Positions 37,099 to 45,043 of a DNA stretch of 64,000 nucleotides are shown here, piece after piece. The notes under the pieces are model-generated. The model had not been told where the DNA came from. It saw only the letters and a list, made by a program, of their open reading frames with translations, and made no database searches. This stretch comes from Microbacterium esteraromaticum (lineage in GTDB: Bacteria > Actinomycetota > Actinomycetes > Actinomycetales > Microbacteriaceae). Both the position numbers and the translations under genes were made by a program. Positions within the stretch are counted from its first letter, which is position 1, and every line of letters starts with the position of its first letter. The DNA lies in assembly GCF_028747645.1 (NCBI RefSeq), contig NZ_CP118100.1, positions 3,038,001 through 3,102,000 of the forward strand. Reading direction: 5' to 3'.

Positions 37099-38048
37099 CA
37101 GAAGTATCCGTTCTTCTTGCGGTCTTCCATGGCGGCCTCGCTGATCCGGTCGTCGGCGCGCGTCGCGCCGCGCTCGGTGAGGGTCGAGCGGGCAACCTCG
37201 ACCACCACGGACGCGGTGTCGGCAGCATCCGACTCCACCGCCCCGGTGCAGCTCATGTCGCCGACGGTTCGGTAGCGCACGGTGCGGCGCTCGACCTGCT
37301 CGTCGGGGAGCGGCTGCGAGAACTCGCCCACCCCACGCCACATGCCGTCCCGGCGGAACACGTCGCGCTCGTGCGCGAAGTACAGGGGTGGCAGCGGAAT
37401 GCCCTCGCGCTCGATGTAGCTCCACACGTCGAGCTCGGTCCAGTTCGAGATCGGGAACGCCCGCACGTGCTGGCCGGGCAGGTGGCGGCCGTTGTACAGG
37501 CTCCACAGCTCGGGGCGCTGATTGCGCGGATCCCACTGCCCGAACTCGTCTCGCAACGAGATGATGCGTTCCTTGGCGCGGGCCTTGTCTTCGTCGCGGC
37601 GGGCTCCGCCGAAGACGGCGTCGTGCCGGCCCGCGGCGATCGCGTCGAGCAGCGGCTGCGTCTGCAACGGATTGCGGGTGCCATCAGGGCGCTCGGCCAG
37701 GCGGCCGTCGTCGATGTAGTCCTGTACTCGTGCGACCTCGAGTGTCAGACCGAAACGGGCGACCGTCTCATCGCGGAACGCCAGCACCTCGGGAAAGTTG
37801 TGCCCGGTGTCGACGTGCAGCACCGGGAACGGCACCCGCCCGGGCGCGAACGCCCTGGTGGCCAGGTGCAGCACCAGCACCGAGTCTTTGCCGCCCGAGA
37901 ACAGCAACACGGGACGCTCGAACTCGGCGACTACCTCACGGATGATGTGGATGGCCTCGGCCTCGAGCGTGTCGAGGGTGCCCTGAATGGGGCGTTTCGT
38001 CTCGTCGCTTCGCTGGGCGCTCAACGACCGGAAGGTGATGGTACTCAT
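37098..38048 (-). CDS. cysD: Sulfate adenylyltransferase small subunit
   Basis: A 316-residue PP-loop ATP pyrophosphatase that adenylates sulfate with CysN. It has SGGKDSVLVLHLA, VDTGHNFPEVLAFRDE, FGGARRDEDKARAKERI, FPISNWTELDVWSYIE and the usual C-terminal end ERKKNGYF-like (here DRKKNGYF). The ATG at 38046-38048 overlaps the cysH stop; the frame back to 38228 is inside cysH. Confidence 0.95.
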   Translation of the reverse strand: MSTITFRSLSAQRSDETKRPIQGTLDTLEAEAIHIIREVVAEFERPVLLFSGGKDSVLVLHLATRAFAPGRVPFPVLHVDTGHNFPEVLAFRDETVARFGLTLEVARVQDYIDDGRLAERPDGTRNPLQTQPLLDAIAAGRHDAVFGGARRDEDKARAKERIISLRDEFGQWDPRNQRPELWSLYNGRHLPGQHVRAFPISNWTELDVWSYIEREGIPLPPLYFAHERDVFRRDGMWRGVGEFSQPLPDEQVERRTVRYRTVGDMSCTGAVESDAADTASVVVEVARSTLTERGATRADDRISEAAMEDRKKNGYF

Positions 38049-38788
38049 GTGTGCAGTCCGCATTCTGTCTTCGCCTGGCCGGCCCAGCGGCCGGAACGGG
38101 GGTCTTCGCCGGGCGCGACCGGTCTGGTGCACGGCTGGCATCCGATCGACGGGTAACCGAAGTCGGTCAGGAGGTTCACCGGGGCACGGTGCTCGGCGGC
38201 GTAGGCGAGCACCTGGTCGAGGCTCCACGCCGCGATGGGGTTCACCTTGACCAGGCCGTTGCGCTCGTCGAACGTCACCAGCGGCGTGTTCGTGCGGGTG
38301 GGCGCCTCATCGCGGCGCACGCCCGTGAACCACACCTCGTACCCGCCGAGCGCCGCCTTCAGTGGCGCCACCTTGCGGCGAGCGCAGCACAAGGCCGCAT
38401 CGCGCTCGAACAGACGGGCACCGAACGCCTCGTCCTGCTCGGCGACGGTCTGCTCGGGTGTCACGTCCACGACGCGTACATCGAGCGTCCGGGCGACCTC
38501 ATCGCGGGTCGCGTGGGTCTCGGTGAAGTGATAGCCGGTGTTCAGAAAGAGCACGTCCACGCCGGGCACTTGTTCGGCCACGAGGTGCGGCAGTGCCGCA
38601 TCCGCCATCGAGCAGGCCACGGCGGCAGCATCCGCCCCGAAGTGGCGCGCGACCCACGCGACGACCTCGGTCGCCGACGCTTCGCCGTCCGTCAGGCTTC
38701 CCAACTCGGCATCCCCCTGCGCGGCGAGCGCCGCGAGCTCGTCGCGGGTTCGCTTGGTCTGCAGCCGGGGCGCGAGACTGACGCTCAC
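38045..38788 (-). CDS. cysH: Adenylyl-sulfate (APS) reductase, Fe-S type
   Basis: A 247-residue thiol-dependent reductase making sulfite. Cysteines at 134-135 (LCCARRK) and 217/220 (GCQPCTRP) match the 4Fe-4S ligands of APS reductases rather than the cluster-free PAPS enzymes; Cys243 in ECGLH is the catalytic one. Together with the absence of a cysC gene in the operon, this points to direct use of APS. It starts with GTG and overlaps the sulfite reductase stop by four bases. Confidence 0.92.
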   Translation of the reverse strand: MSVSLAPRLQTKRTRDELAALAAQGDAELGSLTDGEASATEVVAWVARHFGADAAAVACSMADAALPHLVAEQVPGVDVLFLNTGYHFTETHATRDEVARTLDVRVVDVTPEQTVAEQDEAFGARLFERDAALCCARRKVAPLKAALGGYEVWFTGVRRDEAPTRTNTPLVTFDERNGLVKVNPIAAWSLDQVLAYAAEHRAPVNLLTDFGYPSIGCQPCTRPVAPGEDPRSGRWAGQAKTECGLHT

Positions 38789-40530
38789 GACGCGCCGCCT
38801 TCGTCGGGCTCTCCCCGGAGAGCCTCCTCGTCAGCCCTATGCGCCCAGTGCGCAAAGGTCTCGCCCGAGTCGCGGTCGGCGAGGTAGCGGCGGATGACGC
38901 GCTCGGCGTAGTCGGCGATGCCATCAGCGGGCACCTTCAGCCCGCGCACGGTGCGCCCCAGCCCGGCCTCCGGACGCCCCTCGGTGGCCAGTCCCCCGCC
39001 GAGGTGCACCTGGTAGCCGGGCACCTGCTGACCGTCGATCGTCACCAGCTGCCCCTTCAGACCGATGTCGGCGGTCTGGATGCGGGCGCACGAGTTCGGG
39101 CATCCGTTCACGTGCAGGGTGATGGTCTGCCCGATCTCGGGTTCGAGGGCGCCGAGACGTTCTTCGAGCTGCTCGATCGCGTTCGCCGCGTTGACCTTGG
39201 TCTCGACGATCGCGAGCTTGCAGAACTCAATGCCCGTGCAGGCCATCGTGCCACGGCGGAACAGGCTGGGACGCGACGGCAGCCCCAGGTCGTCGAGTCC
39301 GGCGATGACGTTCTGCACGCGGTCTTCGGGGATGTCGAGGATCAGGATCTTCTGGAACACCGTGGGGCGGATGCGAGTGGAGCCGTTGGCCTCGGCGAGG
39401 TCGGCCAAGCGGGTCAGGGTGGTGCCGGAGAGACGCCCGACGGTGGTGGCGGCGCCGATGTAGAACCTGCCGTCCTTCTGCCGGTGCACTCCGACGTGAT
39501 CGTGTGAGCCGACCGGGTCGGCGGGTGCCGGGCCGTCGGGCAGCGGTTCGCTGAGATACTCGGCCTCGAGCACTTCGCGCAGCTTCTCGGCGCCCCAGTC
39601 GGCAAGCAGAAACTTCATGCGGGCCTTGTTACGCAGCCGGCGGTAGCCGTAGTCGCGGAAGACAGCGGTGACGCCCTCCCACACCTCGGCGACGCGGTCG
39701 GGTGTCACGAAGGCGCCCAGCCGCTCACCCAGCCGCGGCACGGTGGCGAGCGCGCCACCCACCCACAGGTCGTAGCCGACCCCCAGTTCGGGGTGCTCGA
39801 CGGCCACGAACGAGCAGTCGTTGATCTCGTGCACGACGTCGAGGCTCGGATGCCCGGTGATGGCGGTCTTGTACTTGCGCGGCAGGTTCGCGTATGACGG
39901 GTCGCCGATGTACCGCTCGATGATCTCGCGCAGTTGCGGGGTCGGGTCGATCAGCTCGTCCTCGGCAATCCCGGCGACCGCTGAGCCGAGGAAGGTGCGT
40001 GGCACATCGCCGCATGCCTCGGTGGTGTGCAGTCCGACCGCCTCGAGGCGGCGCCAGATCTCGGGCACGTCCTCGATGCGGATCCAGTGCAGCTGCACGT
40101 TCTGCCGGTCGGTGATGTCGGCGATGTCGCGCCCGAACTCGGTCGAGATGCCCGCGATCACCCGCAGCTGCTCGGTGGTGAGCTGGCCGCCGTCGATGCG
40201 CACCCGAAGCATGAAGTACTCATCCTCGAGCTCGTGCGGTTCCAGCTGAGCGGTGCGCCCGCCGTCGATACCGGGTTTCCGCTGGGTGTACAGGCCCCAC
40301 CAGCGGAATCGGCCGTGCAGATCGGTCGGGTCAATCGAGGCGAACCCACCCTTGGCGTAAATGGTCTCGATGCGCTCGCGCACGTTCAGGCCGCCGTCGG
40401 CGAGCTTGAACTCCTCATTGGCGTTGAGCGGCGTGGTGCCGTCGACGGCCCACTGCCCGTGAGGCTTCGACGGGGTGCGTGCCGTACGCGTTCGTGCGCC
40501 GCGAACGGGGGCCTGCTGTTCGACAGTCAT
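38785..40530 (-). CDS. sirA: Ferredoxin-dependent siroheme sulfite reductase
   Basis: A 581-residue reductase of the nitrite/sulfite class that makes sulfide with six electrons. The cluster and siroheme ligands lie in TGIEFCKLAIVETK and VNGCPNSCARIQ. Tyr81 (WWGLYTQRK) and Cys173 (TEACGDVPR) are 92 residues apart, exactly as the covalently linked Tyr69/Cys161 pair in M. tuberculosis SirA, which favours sulfite over nitrite as substrate. It opens the 11-gene operon, after a 154-bp gap that holds the likely promoter. Confidence 0.93.
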   Translation of the reverse strand: MTVEQQAPVRGARTRTARTPSKPHGQWAVDGTTPLNANEEFKLADGGLNVRERIETIYAKGGFASIDPTDLHGRFRWWGLYTQRKPGIDGGRTAQLEPHELEDEYFMLRVRIDGGQLTTEQLRVIAGISTEFGRDIADITDRQNVQLHWIRIEDVPEIWRRLEAVGLHTTEACGDVPRTFLGSAVAGIAEDELIDPTPQLREIIERYIGDPSYANLPRKYKTAITGHPSLDVVHEINDCSFVAVEHPELGVGYDLWVGGALATVPRLGERLGAFVTPDRVAEVWEGVTAVFRDYGYRRLRNKARMKFLLADWGAEKLREVLEAEYLSEPLPDGPAPADPVGSHDHVGVHRQKDGRFYIGAATTVGRLSGTTLTRLADLAEANGSTRIRPTVFQKILILDIPEDRVQNVIAGLDDLGLPSRPSLFRRGTMACTGIEFCKLAIVETKVNAANAIEQLEERLGALEPEIGQTITLHVNGCPNSCARIQTADIGLKGQLVTIDGQQVPGYQVHLGGGLATEGRPEAGLGRTVRGLKVPADGIADYAERVIRRYLADRDSGETFAHWAHRADEEALRGEPDEGGAS

Positions 40531-40606
40531 GATCTCGCTCTCGTACCGGATGCGGCGAGTGTCGCCACGAGAGGAAACCTAGATATTCGGACGGTGTCTG
40601 AAAACC

Positions 40607-40629
40607 CTTGACCGACTTATGACGTCAAG
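40607..40629 (-). promoter_or_regulatory. Possible operator in the promoter region of the sulfur operon
   Basis: The 154-bp gap upstream of sirA holds an inverted repeat CTTGAC (40607-40612) with GTCAAG (40624-40629), next to the palindrome TGACGTCA (40620-40627). On the minus strand it supplies a TTGACG that could be a -35. It is the only conspicuous symmetric site there, so it is a candidate for a sulfur-responsive regulator. No SAM riboswitch was recognised. Confidence 0.35.
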
Positions 40630-40684
40630 AATCGTCACGCCCGGTCACGCAGCGCAACGAACCACACACGAGCTACGGCGCGTG

Positions 40685-41410
40685 CTATTCGTGCGCGCGG
40701 TTGAGCTGTGCGGCCGCCGCTCTGGAACGCTCCAGCACGAGAGCGGTGAGCTCGGCAGGCGGCCGCCCGCCGTCGAGTAACGGAAGAGCGATCGGATGCC
40801 CGTGCGCACGGCGCACAGCAAGGTCGAAGAAGTACCCGCGAGCGAGCAGATAGGTCGCCACGACGGCATCCGGATGCTCCGCCAGCAGTTCGCCGAGTTC
40901 GGGTTCGCGGGCGGCCAGGTACCCGAGATGCACAGGCCGGCCGAGCAGAGCCCCGAACTGCTCGGCCATTCCCTCGGCGTCGACGGCGGAGCGCTCGTCG
41001 CGCGACCCCGCAACAGCGAGCACGACCGGTGTTTCCGGCACCCTTCCGGGTGAGTCCGCCGGACGCGCCGTCGGCCTTGCCGTCGGGAGCCGGCGCATGA
41101 GCACCTCGGCCAGTCGCGGGTCGGGTCCGAGCGGATCGGCCACGACGGCATCCGATCGATGCGCGACCGCACCGTGCAGGTCGTGGAAGACATGGAACCC
41201 GCTCGACAGCAGCAACGGCACGACCACGACAGGCCCGTCGATCGCCTCGAGCGCACTGGCGACGTCGGGCTGCTGCACGTCGACGAACGCCTCATGCACG
41301 GTCAGATGCGGTGCGGCAGCACGCACGGCCTCGACGAGCGCATGCACGTCGGCGGCGCCGGCGGCGTCCGAGGTGCCGTGCGAGACGGCGAGCAGTGCGG
41401 GTGAGGGCAT
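40685..41410 (-). CDS. Sirohydrochlorin chelatase-like (CbiX) protein
   Basis: A 241-residue protein with the CbiX/SirB fold: LLAVSHGTSDAAG near the start with the metal-binding His, VVPLLLSSGFHVFHDLH in the first half, and a second half with VVATYLLARGYFFDL. It would insert iron into sirohydrochlorin to form siroheme for the sulfite reductase it precedes. The ATG at 41408-41410 is chosen; a GTG two codons upstream is possible. A 154-bp gap separates it from sirA, so it may be cotranscribed or have its own promoter. Confidence 0.85.
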   Translation of the reverse strand: MPSPALLAVSHGTSDAAGAADVHALVEAVRAAAPHLTVHEAFVDVQQPDVASALEAIDGPVVVVPLLLSSGFHVFHDLHGAVAHRSDAVVADPLGPDPRLAEVLMRRLPTARPTARPADSPGRVPETPVVLAVAGSRDERSAVDAEGMAEQFGALLGRPVHLGYLAAREPELGELLAEHPDAVVATYLLARGYFFDLAVRRAHGHPIALPLLDGGRPPAELTALVLERSRAAAAQLNRAHE

Positions 41411-41457
41411 CCCCACACACTAGTGCGGGCGCGGTGATGCGGGTGCGACGGTGGTCT

Positions 41458-41540
41458 GCGTCACCGAGAACAGGCTCGTTACCCGCAACAGGCCCATTTC
41501 CGCAGAATCAGCCTGTTCTCACGAACGAGCCTGTTCTCGT
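41458..41540. repeat. 83-bp double-palindrome repeat, copy B
   Basis: Second copy of the element at 29195-29277, same length and orientation, four single-base differences, three of them in the central part between the palindromes and one next to an arm. The outer arms are intact; the inner stem is shortened by one pair because of a G to C change. It lies 43 bases past the stop of the aminotransferase gene on the minus strand, the same kind of position as copy A. Confidence 0.85.
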
Positions 41541-41583
41541 GCATGCACGCACGAAAGCGCGAAGCGCAACACGCAAGCACCCC

Positions 41584-42747
41584 TCACGCCGCCGCGCGCG
41601 ACTCCAGAGCCCGGGCGATCCGCAGCACGGCCTCGCGCATGATCGGCCGGGGCGTGGCGAACACGAAGCGCGTGTATCCGACGCCGGCCTCGCCGCAGGC
41701 GGCGCCGTCGGTCATCGAGACCCCCGCGTGCTCACGGAACCACTCGCCGAGGTCACCGGTCAGCCCCGTCTCGCGGAAGTCGAGCAGCGCGATGTACGTG
41801 CCCTCAGGCATCGTCACCCGCACACCGGGCAGGTGCTCAGCCACCAGAGCCGCCAGTTCACGGCGGTTGCCATCGAGGTAGTCGGTGACCTCGTGCAGCC
41901 ACTCCTCGCCGGCCGTGTACGCCGCGAGCTGGGCGATCACGCCGATCGTCGCCGTGCCGTGACCGGCCCATCCGCCGTCGGCATCCCACGCGGCCCGGCT
42001 GGCGTCATTCGACAGGATCAGCTGCGCGCACTTGAAGCCCGCCAGGTTCCATGCCTTCGACGCCGAGGTTGCCGTGATCGTGTGCTCAGCGGACGTATCC
42101 GACACCGACGCGTACGGGATGTGCTGCGCCGGCGCGTACACGAGCGGCGCGTGGATCTCATCCGAGAACACATGGCCACCGGCATCCGACACCGTCTTCG
42201 CGATCGCGAGCAACTCGTCGCGCGTCGCGACGGTACCCAGCGGGTTGTGCGGGTTGCACAGCACCAGCAGCTCGCCGCCGTCGTCGAACGCCTGCGCGAC
42301 AGCATCCAGGTCCATCGTCCAACGACCGTCGACTTCGACGCTGGGCACCTCGATGACCCGGCGCCCGTGCCGCAGCGGCACGCTGAGGAACGGCATGTAC
42401 GCCGGCGTGGGCACGATGACCGCGGCACCGGGCGACGTGTACGTCGTGATCGCGAACTCGTACGCGACCAGCACATCAGCCACCAGACGCACATCGTCGA
42501 CCGGCACATCCCAGCCATAGTGCTCGGCGTGCCAGCGGGCCGTCGCCGCCTTCAGGGCCTCGGCCGTGGGCTGCGACAGGTATCCGGTGAACCCCTCGGT
42601 CATCGCATCGCAGACGGCCCCGGTGATGGCCGGCGCGACCCCGAAGTCCATCTCGGCGATGAACATGCCGATCGTGTCGGGAAAGCGGGTCCACTTCACG
42701 CTGCCGACCTGGCGCAGATCGTCCTCGGTGATGGCGTCGAAACTCAT
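41584..42747 (-). CDS. Aminotransferase of the MalY/PatB (cystathionine beta-lyase) family
   Basis: A 387-residue fold-type I PLP enzyme. It has MFIAEMDFGVAPAI at the start, GYLSQPTAEALKAAT, the cofactor site LVLCNPHNPLG, FSDEIHAPLVY and the Schiff-base lysine in TSASKAWNLAGFK. PatB-type enzymes cleave C-S bonds such as cystathionine to homocysteine; some act as aminotransferases. The gene is upstream of the sulfur operon and codirectional, which supports a role in sulfur amino acid metabolism, though it is a separate transcription unit by spacing. The ATG at 42745-42747 is the start. Confidence 0.88.
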   Translation of the reverse strand: MSFDAITEDDLRQVGSVKWTRFPDTIGMFIAEMDFGVAPAITGAVCDAMTEGFTGYLSQPTAEALKAATARWHAEHYGWDVPVDDVRLVADVLVAYEFAITTYTSPGAAVIVPTPAYMPFLSVPLRHGRRVIEVPSVEVDGRWTMDLDAVAQAFDDGGELLVLCNPHNPLGTVATRDELLAIAKTVSDAGGHVFSDEIHAPLVYAPAQHIPYASVSDTSAEHTITATSASKAWNLAGFKCAQLILSNDASRAAWDADGGWAGHGTATIGVIAQLAAYTAGEEWLHEVTDYLDGNRRELAALVAEHLPGVRVTMPEGTYIALLDFRETGLTGDLGEWFREHAGVSMTDGAACGEAGVGYTRFVFATPRPIMREAVLRIARALESRAAA

Positions 42748-42821
42748 GACCCCATTCTGCCGTGACCGGCGCCTGTCGCGCGCCGGCCACGAAACACTCC
42801 GCCGCGGACCGCGCGTCCGGC

Positions 42822-43415
42822 TCAGCGCTTCTTGCGCGCCAGGATCACGATGAAGGTCACGACAGCGGCGAGCAGCACGACCCCGAGGCCGATCAGCAGC
42901 GGCCACGGCGCCGACTCGTCATCGGCGGGCACCTCGGCCTCATCGGTGACCTCGGCCTGCGTGGTCACCGCCGTCGCCGACTCGGTCGGCTCGGGCTCGG
43001 CCGTCTCGGTCGCCGGCGCCTCGGTGGGGGCCACCCCCGCGATCGAGAACGAGTAGTCGCCCGACGTCGGATGCCCGTCGCTCGAGACGACCTTCCAGGT
43101 GACCAGGTAGGTGCCATCGGTCATTCCCGGCTCCAGGGGAACGGCGACGGTGTCGGCCTCGACCACCGGCTCGCCGGCGACCCAGTCCTTGCCCGACTCG
43201 TCTTCGACGATCATCGCCGTGCCGGTGTTGCCGTCGAGCGAGAGCAGCTCGTTCGAGAAGACGAGCACCACCTCTTCGGGGGCGGCGCTGAGCTGCTCGT
43301 CGGCGCCCGGCGAGCTCGACACGATCGTGTCGTGTGCGGATGCCGGCGCAGCGACGCCCAGCCCGGCGAGGACGGCCACCGCGGCGGTGGCGAGAACGGT
43401 GCGGATACGGAACAT
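42822..43415 (-). CDS. copC: CopC domain copper-resistance protein
   Basis: A 197-residue exported protein: signal peptide about 1-27 ending ASA, then mature His at the new N-terminus (HDTIVSSSPGADE), a CopC beta-barrel with VVSSDGHPTSGDYSFSI, a Thr/Glu/Pro-rich linker and a C-terminal membrane helix (about 170-192) followed by RKKR. The His residues at the N-terminus and in DGH match known Cu(II) ligands. It anchors outside the membrane and helps copper handling, perhaps with the CopD-CtaG protein encoded 6 kb away. Confidence 0.88.
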   Translation of the reverse strand: MFRIRTVLATAAVAVLAGLGVAAPASAHDTIVSSSPGADEQLSAAPEEVVLVFSNELLSLDGNTGTAMIVEDESGKDWVAGEPVVEADTVAVPLEPGMTDGTYLVTWKVVSSDGHPTSGDYSFSIAGVAPTEAPATETAEPEPTESATAVTTQAEVTDEAEVPADDESAPWPLLIGLGVVLLAAVVTFIVILARKKR

Positions 43416-43510
43416 GAAAAACCTCTCTTCGGATGCCGCGGGCGCGGCGTCTGCATCTGTGCGGGCGTTCGAATGCCCACATCGCGCGACGGTGTCGCGC
43501 AGGTGTCAGA

Positions 43511-44101
43511 TCAGACGCAGAGCGGCGGGCCGCGGCGACGCAGAACCGCCCGGTGCGGGTCGCGCGGCAACGTGCCAGCGGCGACGCTCCAGCGCTGCCC
43601 GCCCAGTTCGAGTGGTCGCGCGAGGACGACGACGCGCACGGCTCGGCGCACCCACAGCGCAACATCGGATGCCACGGACGCGAGCGCCCGGACGATGCGC
43701 TCTCCCCGGTGCAACGCCAGCACGGTCACCGCAGCGGCGATCACATGGGCCAGCCACATGCCGGCACCGTCGGGCAGGAGCACCGCTCCGCTCTCGAGCG
43801 TGATCACCGCGGTGCCGTGCACATGCGGGGCGAGCCCGCCCCGCGGGGTGATGCTGCCCAGCACGAACAGCACATGGAACAGCGCCTGCGAGAGGGCGAC
43901 CGCGATGCTGAGCCGGGTTACCGACAGTCGGCGGCCGGCCAGCAGCGTGCTGATCATCAGCGACAGCATCCACGGCACGGCGATGCCGAGCGCTCCCGGC
44001 AGGTCGCCACCCACGCCGACGTGCGAGAGCAGTGCGACAAATGTTGCGACGGTGGCGCCCACGAATCCGCGCAACAGCGGGATTCTACGAGAGGGACGCA
44101 C
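43511..44101 (-). CDS. Hypothetical membrane protein upstream of copC
   Basis: A 196-residue protein with about four membrane helices in the first 140 residues and a basic tail. The loop GSITPRGGLAPHVHGTAVI contains a histidine pair that could bind metal, a guess suggested only by the copC gene 95 bp downstream. No domain is recognised. It starts 12 bp after the EamA gene stop, so the three genes may be one operon. Confidence 0.7.
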   Translation of the reverse strand: MRPSRRIPLLRGFVGATVATFVALLSHVGVGGDLPGALGIAVPWMLSLMISTLLAGRRLSVTRLSIAVALSQALFHVLFVLGSITPRGGLAPHVHGTAVITLESGAVLLPDGAGMWLAHVIAAAVTVLALHRGERIVRALASVASDVALWVRRAVRVVVLARPLELGGQRWSVAAGTLPRDPHRAVLRRRGPPLCV

Positions 44102-44113
44102 CCTGCCATCCTT

Positions 44114-45043
44114 TCACGCCGTCGGTATGATCCCGGTGGTCGGCGGAGGCTCTCCCCCACCCGGGGCCGAGCTGCCGGGACGAGGCCGCCCCACCCCCAT
44201 CGCACCCGCACTCGCGAGGATGACCAGTGCGATGCCGATCAGTTCCAACGGCGACAGATGCTGCCCGAGCAGTACGAACCCGGCGAGGCTCGCGATCGCC
44301 GGCCCCAGACTCATCAGCACGCCGAACACCGCCGGACTCAGCCGACGTAGCGCGATCAGTTCGAGGGCGTACGGAATGGTCGAGCTGAGCAGGGCCACCG
44401 CCGCCCCCAGGGCGATCAGTTCGACGCGCAGCAGCGCCGACCCCGCATCGGCGATACCGAACGGCAGCGAGAGCAGCGCGCCGAACACCATCGCCAGCGC
44501 CAGTCCGTCCAGCCCCTGAAACTCGCGCCCGACCCGTGCCGAAGCGAGGATGTACCCGGCCCAGCTTGCCGCGGCGCCGAGCGCGAAGAGCACACCCGTC
44601 ACCGTGAGGCGATCCCACCCGCCGCCGCCCAGCGCGAGCACGCCGATGCCGGCCAGGCCCGCCCAGAGCCATGCCGCGCGGGTGCGGGCGACGACCACCG
44701 CAAGGGTCAGCGGTCCGAGCACCTCGATCGTCACGGTGACGCCCAGCGGCAGTTCGTTCAGCGCCAGGTAGAACATGCTGTTCATCAGCGCCAGCACGCC
44801 GCCGAACAGCAGCACCGAACGCCACGCGCTCGCGGAGTGCCCCCGAAGCGACGGGCGAGCGATCAGCAGCAGGATCAGCGCGGTGAACACCAACCGCAGC
44901 AGCACCATGCCCAGCGGGCCGGTCTGCGGGAACAGCAGCACGGCGACCGAAGCGCCGACCTCCTGGCACAGGAGCCCGATCGCGACGAGCCCGACGGCGG
45001 TGACTCCCCCGGATGGCCGTGCGCTGGAGCCGAACCCGGTCAC
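44114..45043 (-). CDS. EamA/DMT family transporter (RhtA-like)
   Basis: A 309-residue protein with ten helices in two EamA repeats (LLRLVFTALILLLIARP, then ILASARVGREFQG and LMSLGPAIASLAGFVLLGQHLSPLE). The sequence order resembles RhtA-type threonine/homoserine exporters; substrate is not shown. It overlaps the stop of the lipoprotein gene upstream by four bases (45040-45043). The Pro/Gly-rich tail is low complexity. Confidence 0.88.
   Translation of the reverse strand: MTGFGSSARPSGGVTAVGLVAIGLLCQEVGASVAVLLFPQTGPLGMVLLRLVFTALILLLIARPSLRGHSASAWRSVLLFGGVLALMNSMFYLALNELPLGVTVTIEVLGPLTLAVVVARTRAAWLWAGLAGIGVLALGGGGWDRLTVTGVLFALGAAASWAGYILASARVGREFQGLDGLALAMVFGALLSLPFGIADAGSALLRVELIALGAAVALLSSTIPYALELIALRRLSPAVFGVLMSLGPAIASLAGFVLLGQHLSPLELIGIALVILASAGAMGVGRPRPGSSAPGGGEPPPTTGIIPTA

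Noticed and set aside
40531..40684. A possible SAM or cobalamin riboswitch before the sulfur operon
   Set aside because: The gap is 154 bp and lacks the conserved cores of these riboswitches; only a short inverted repeat is seen.
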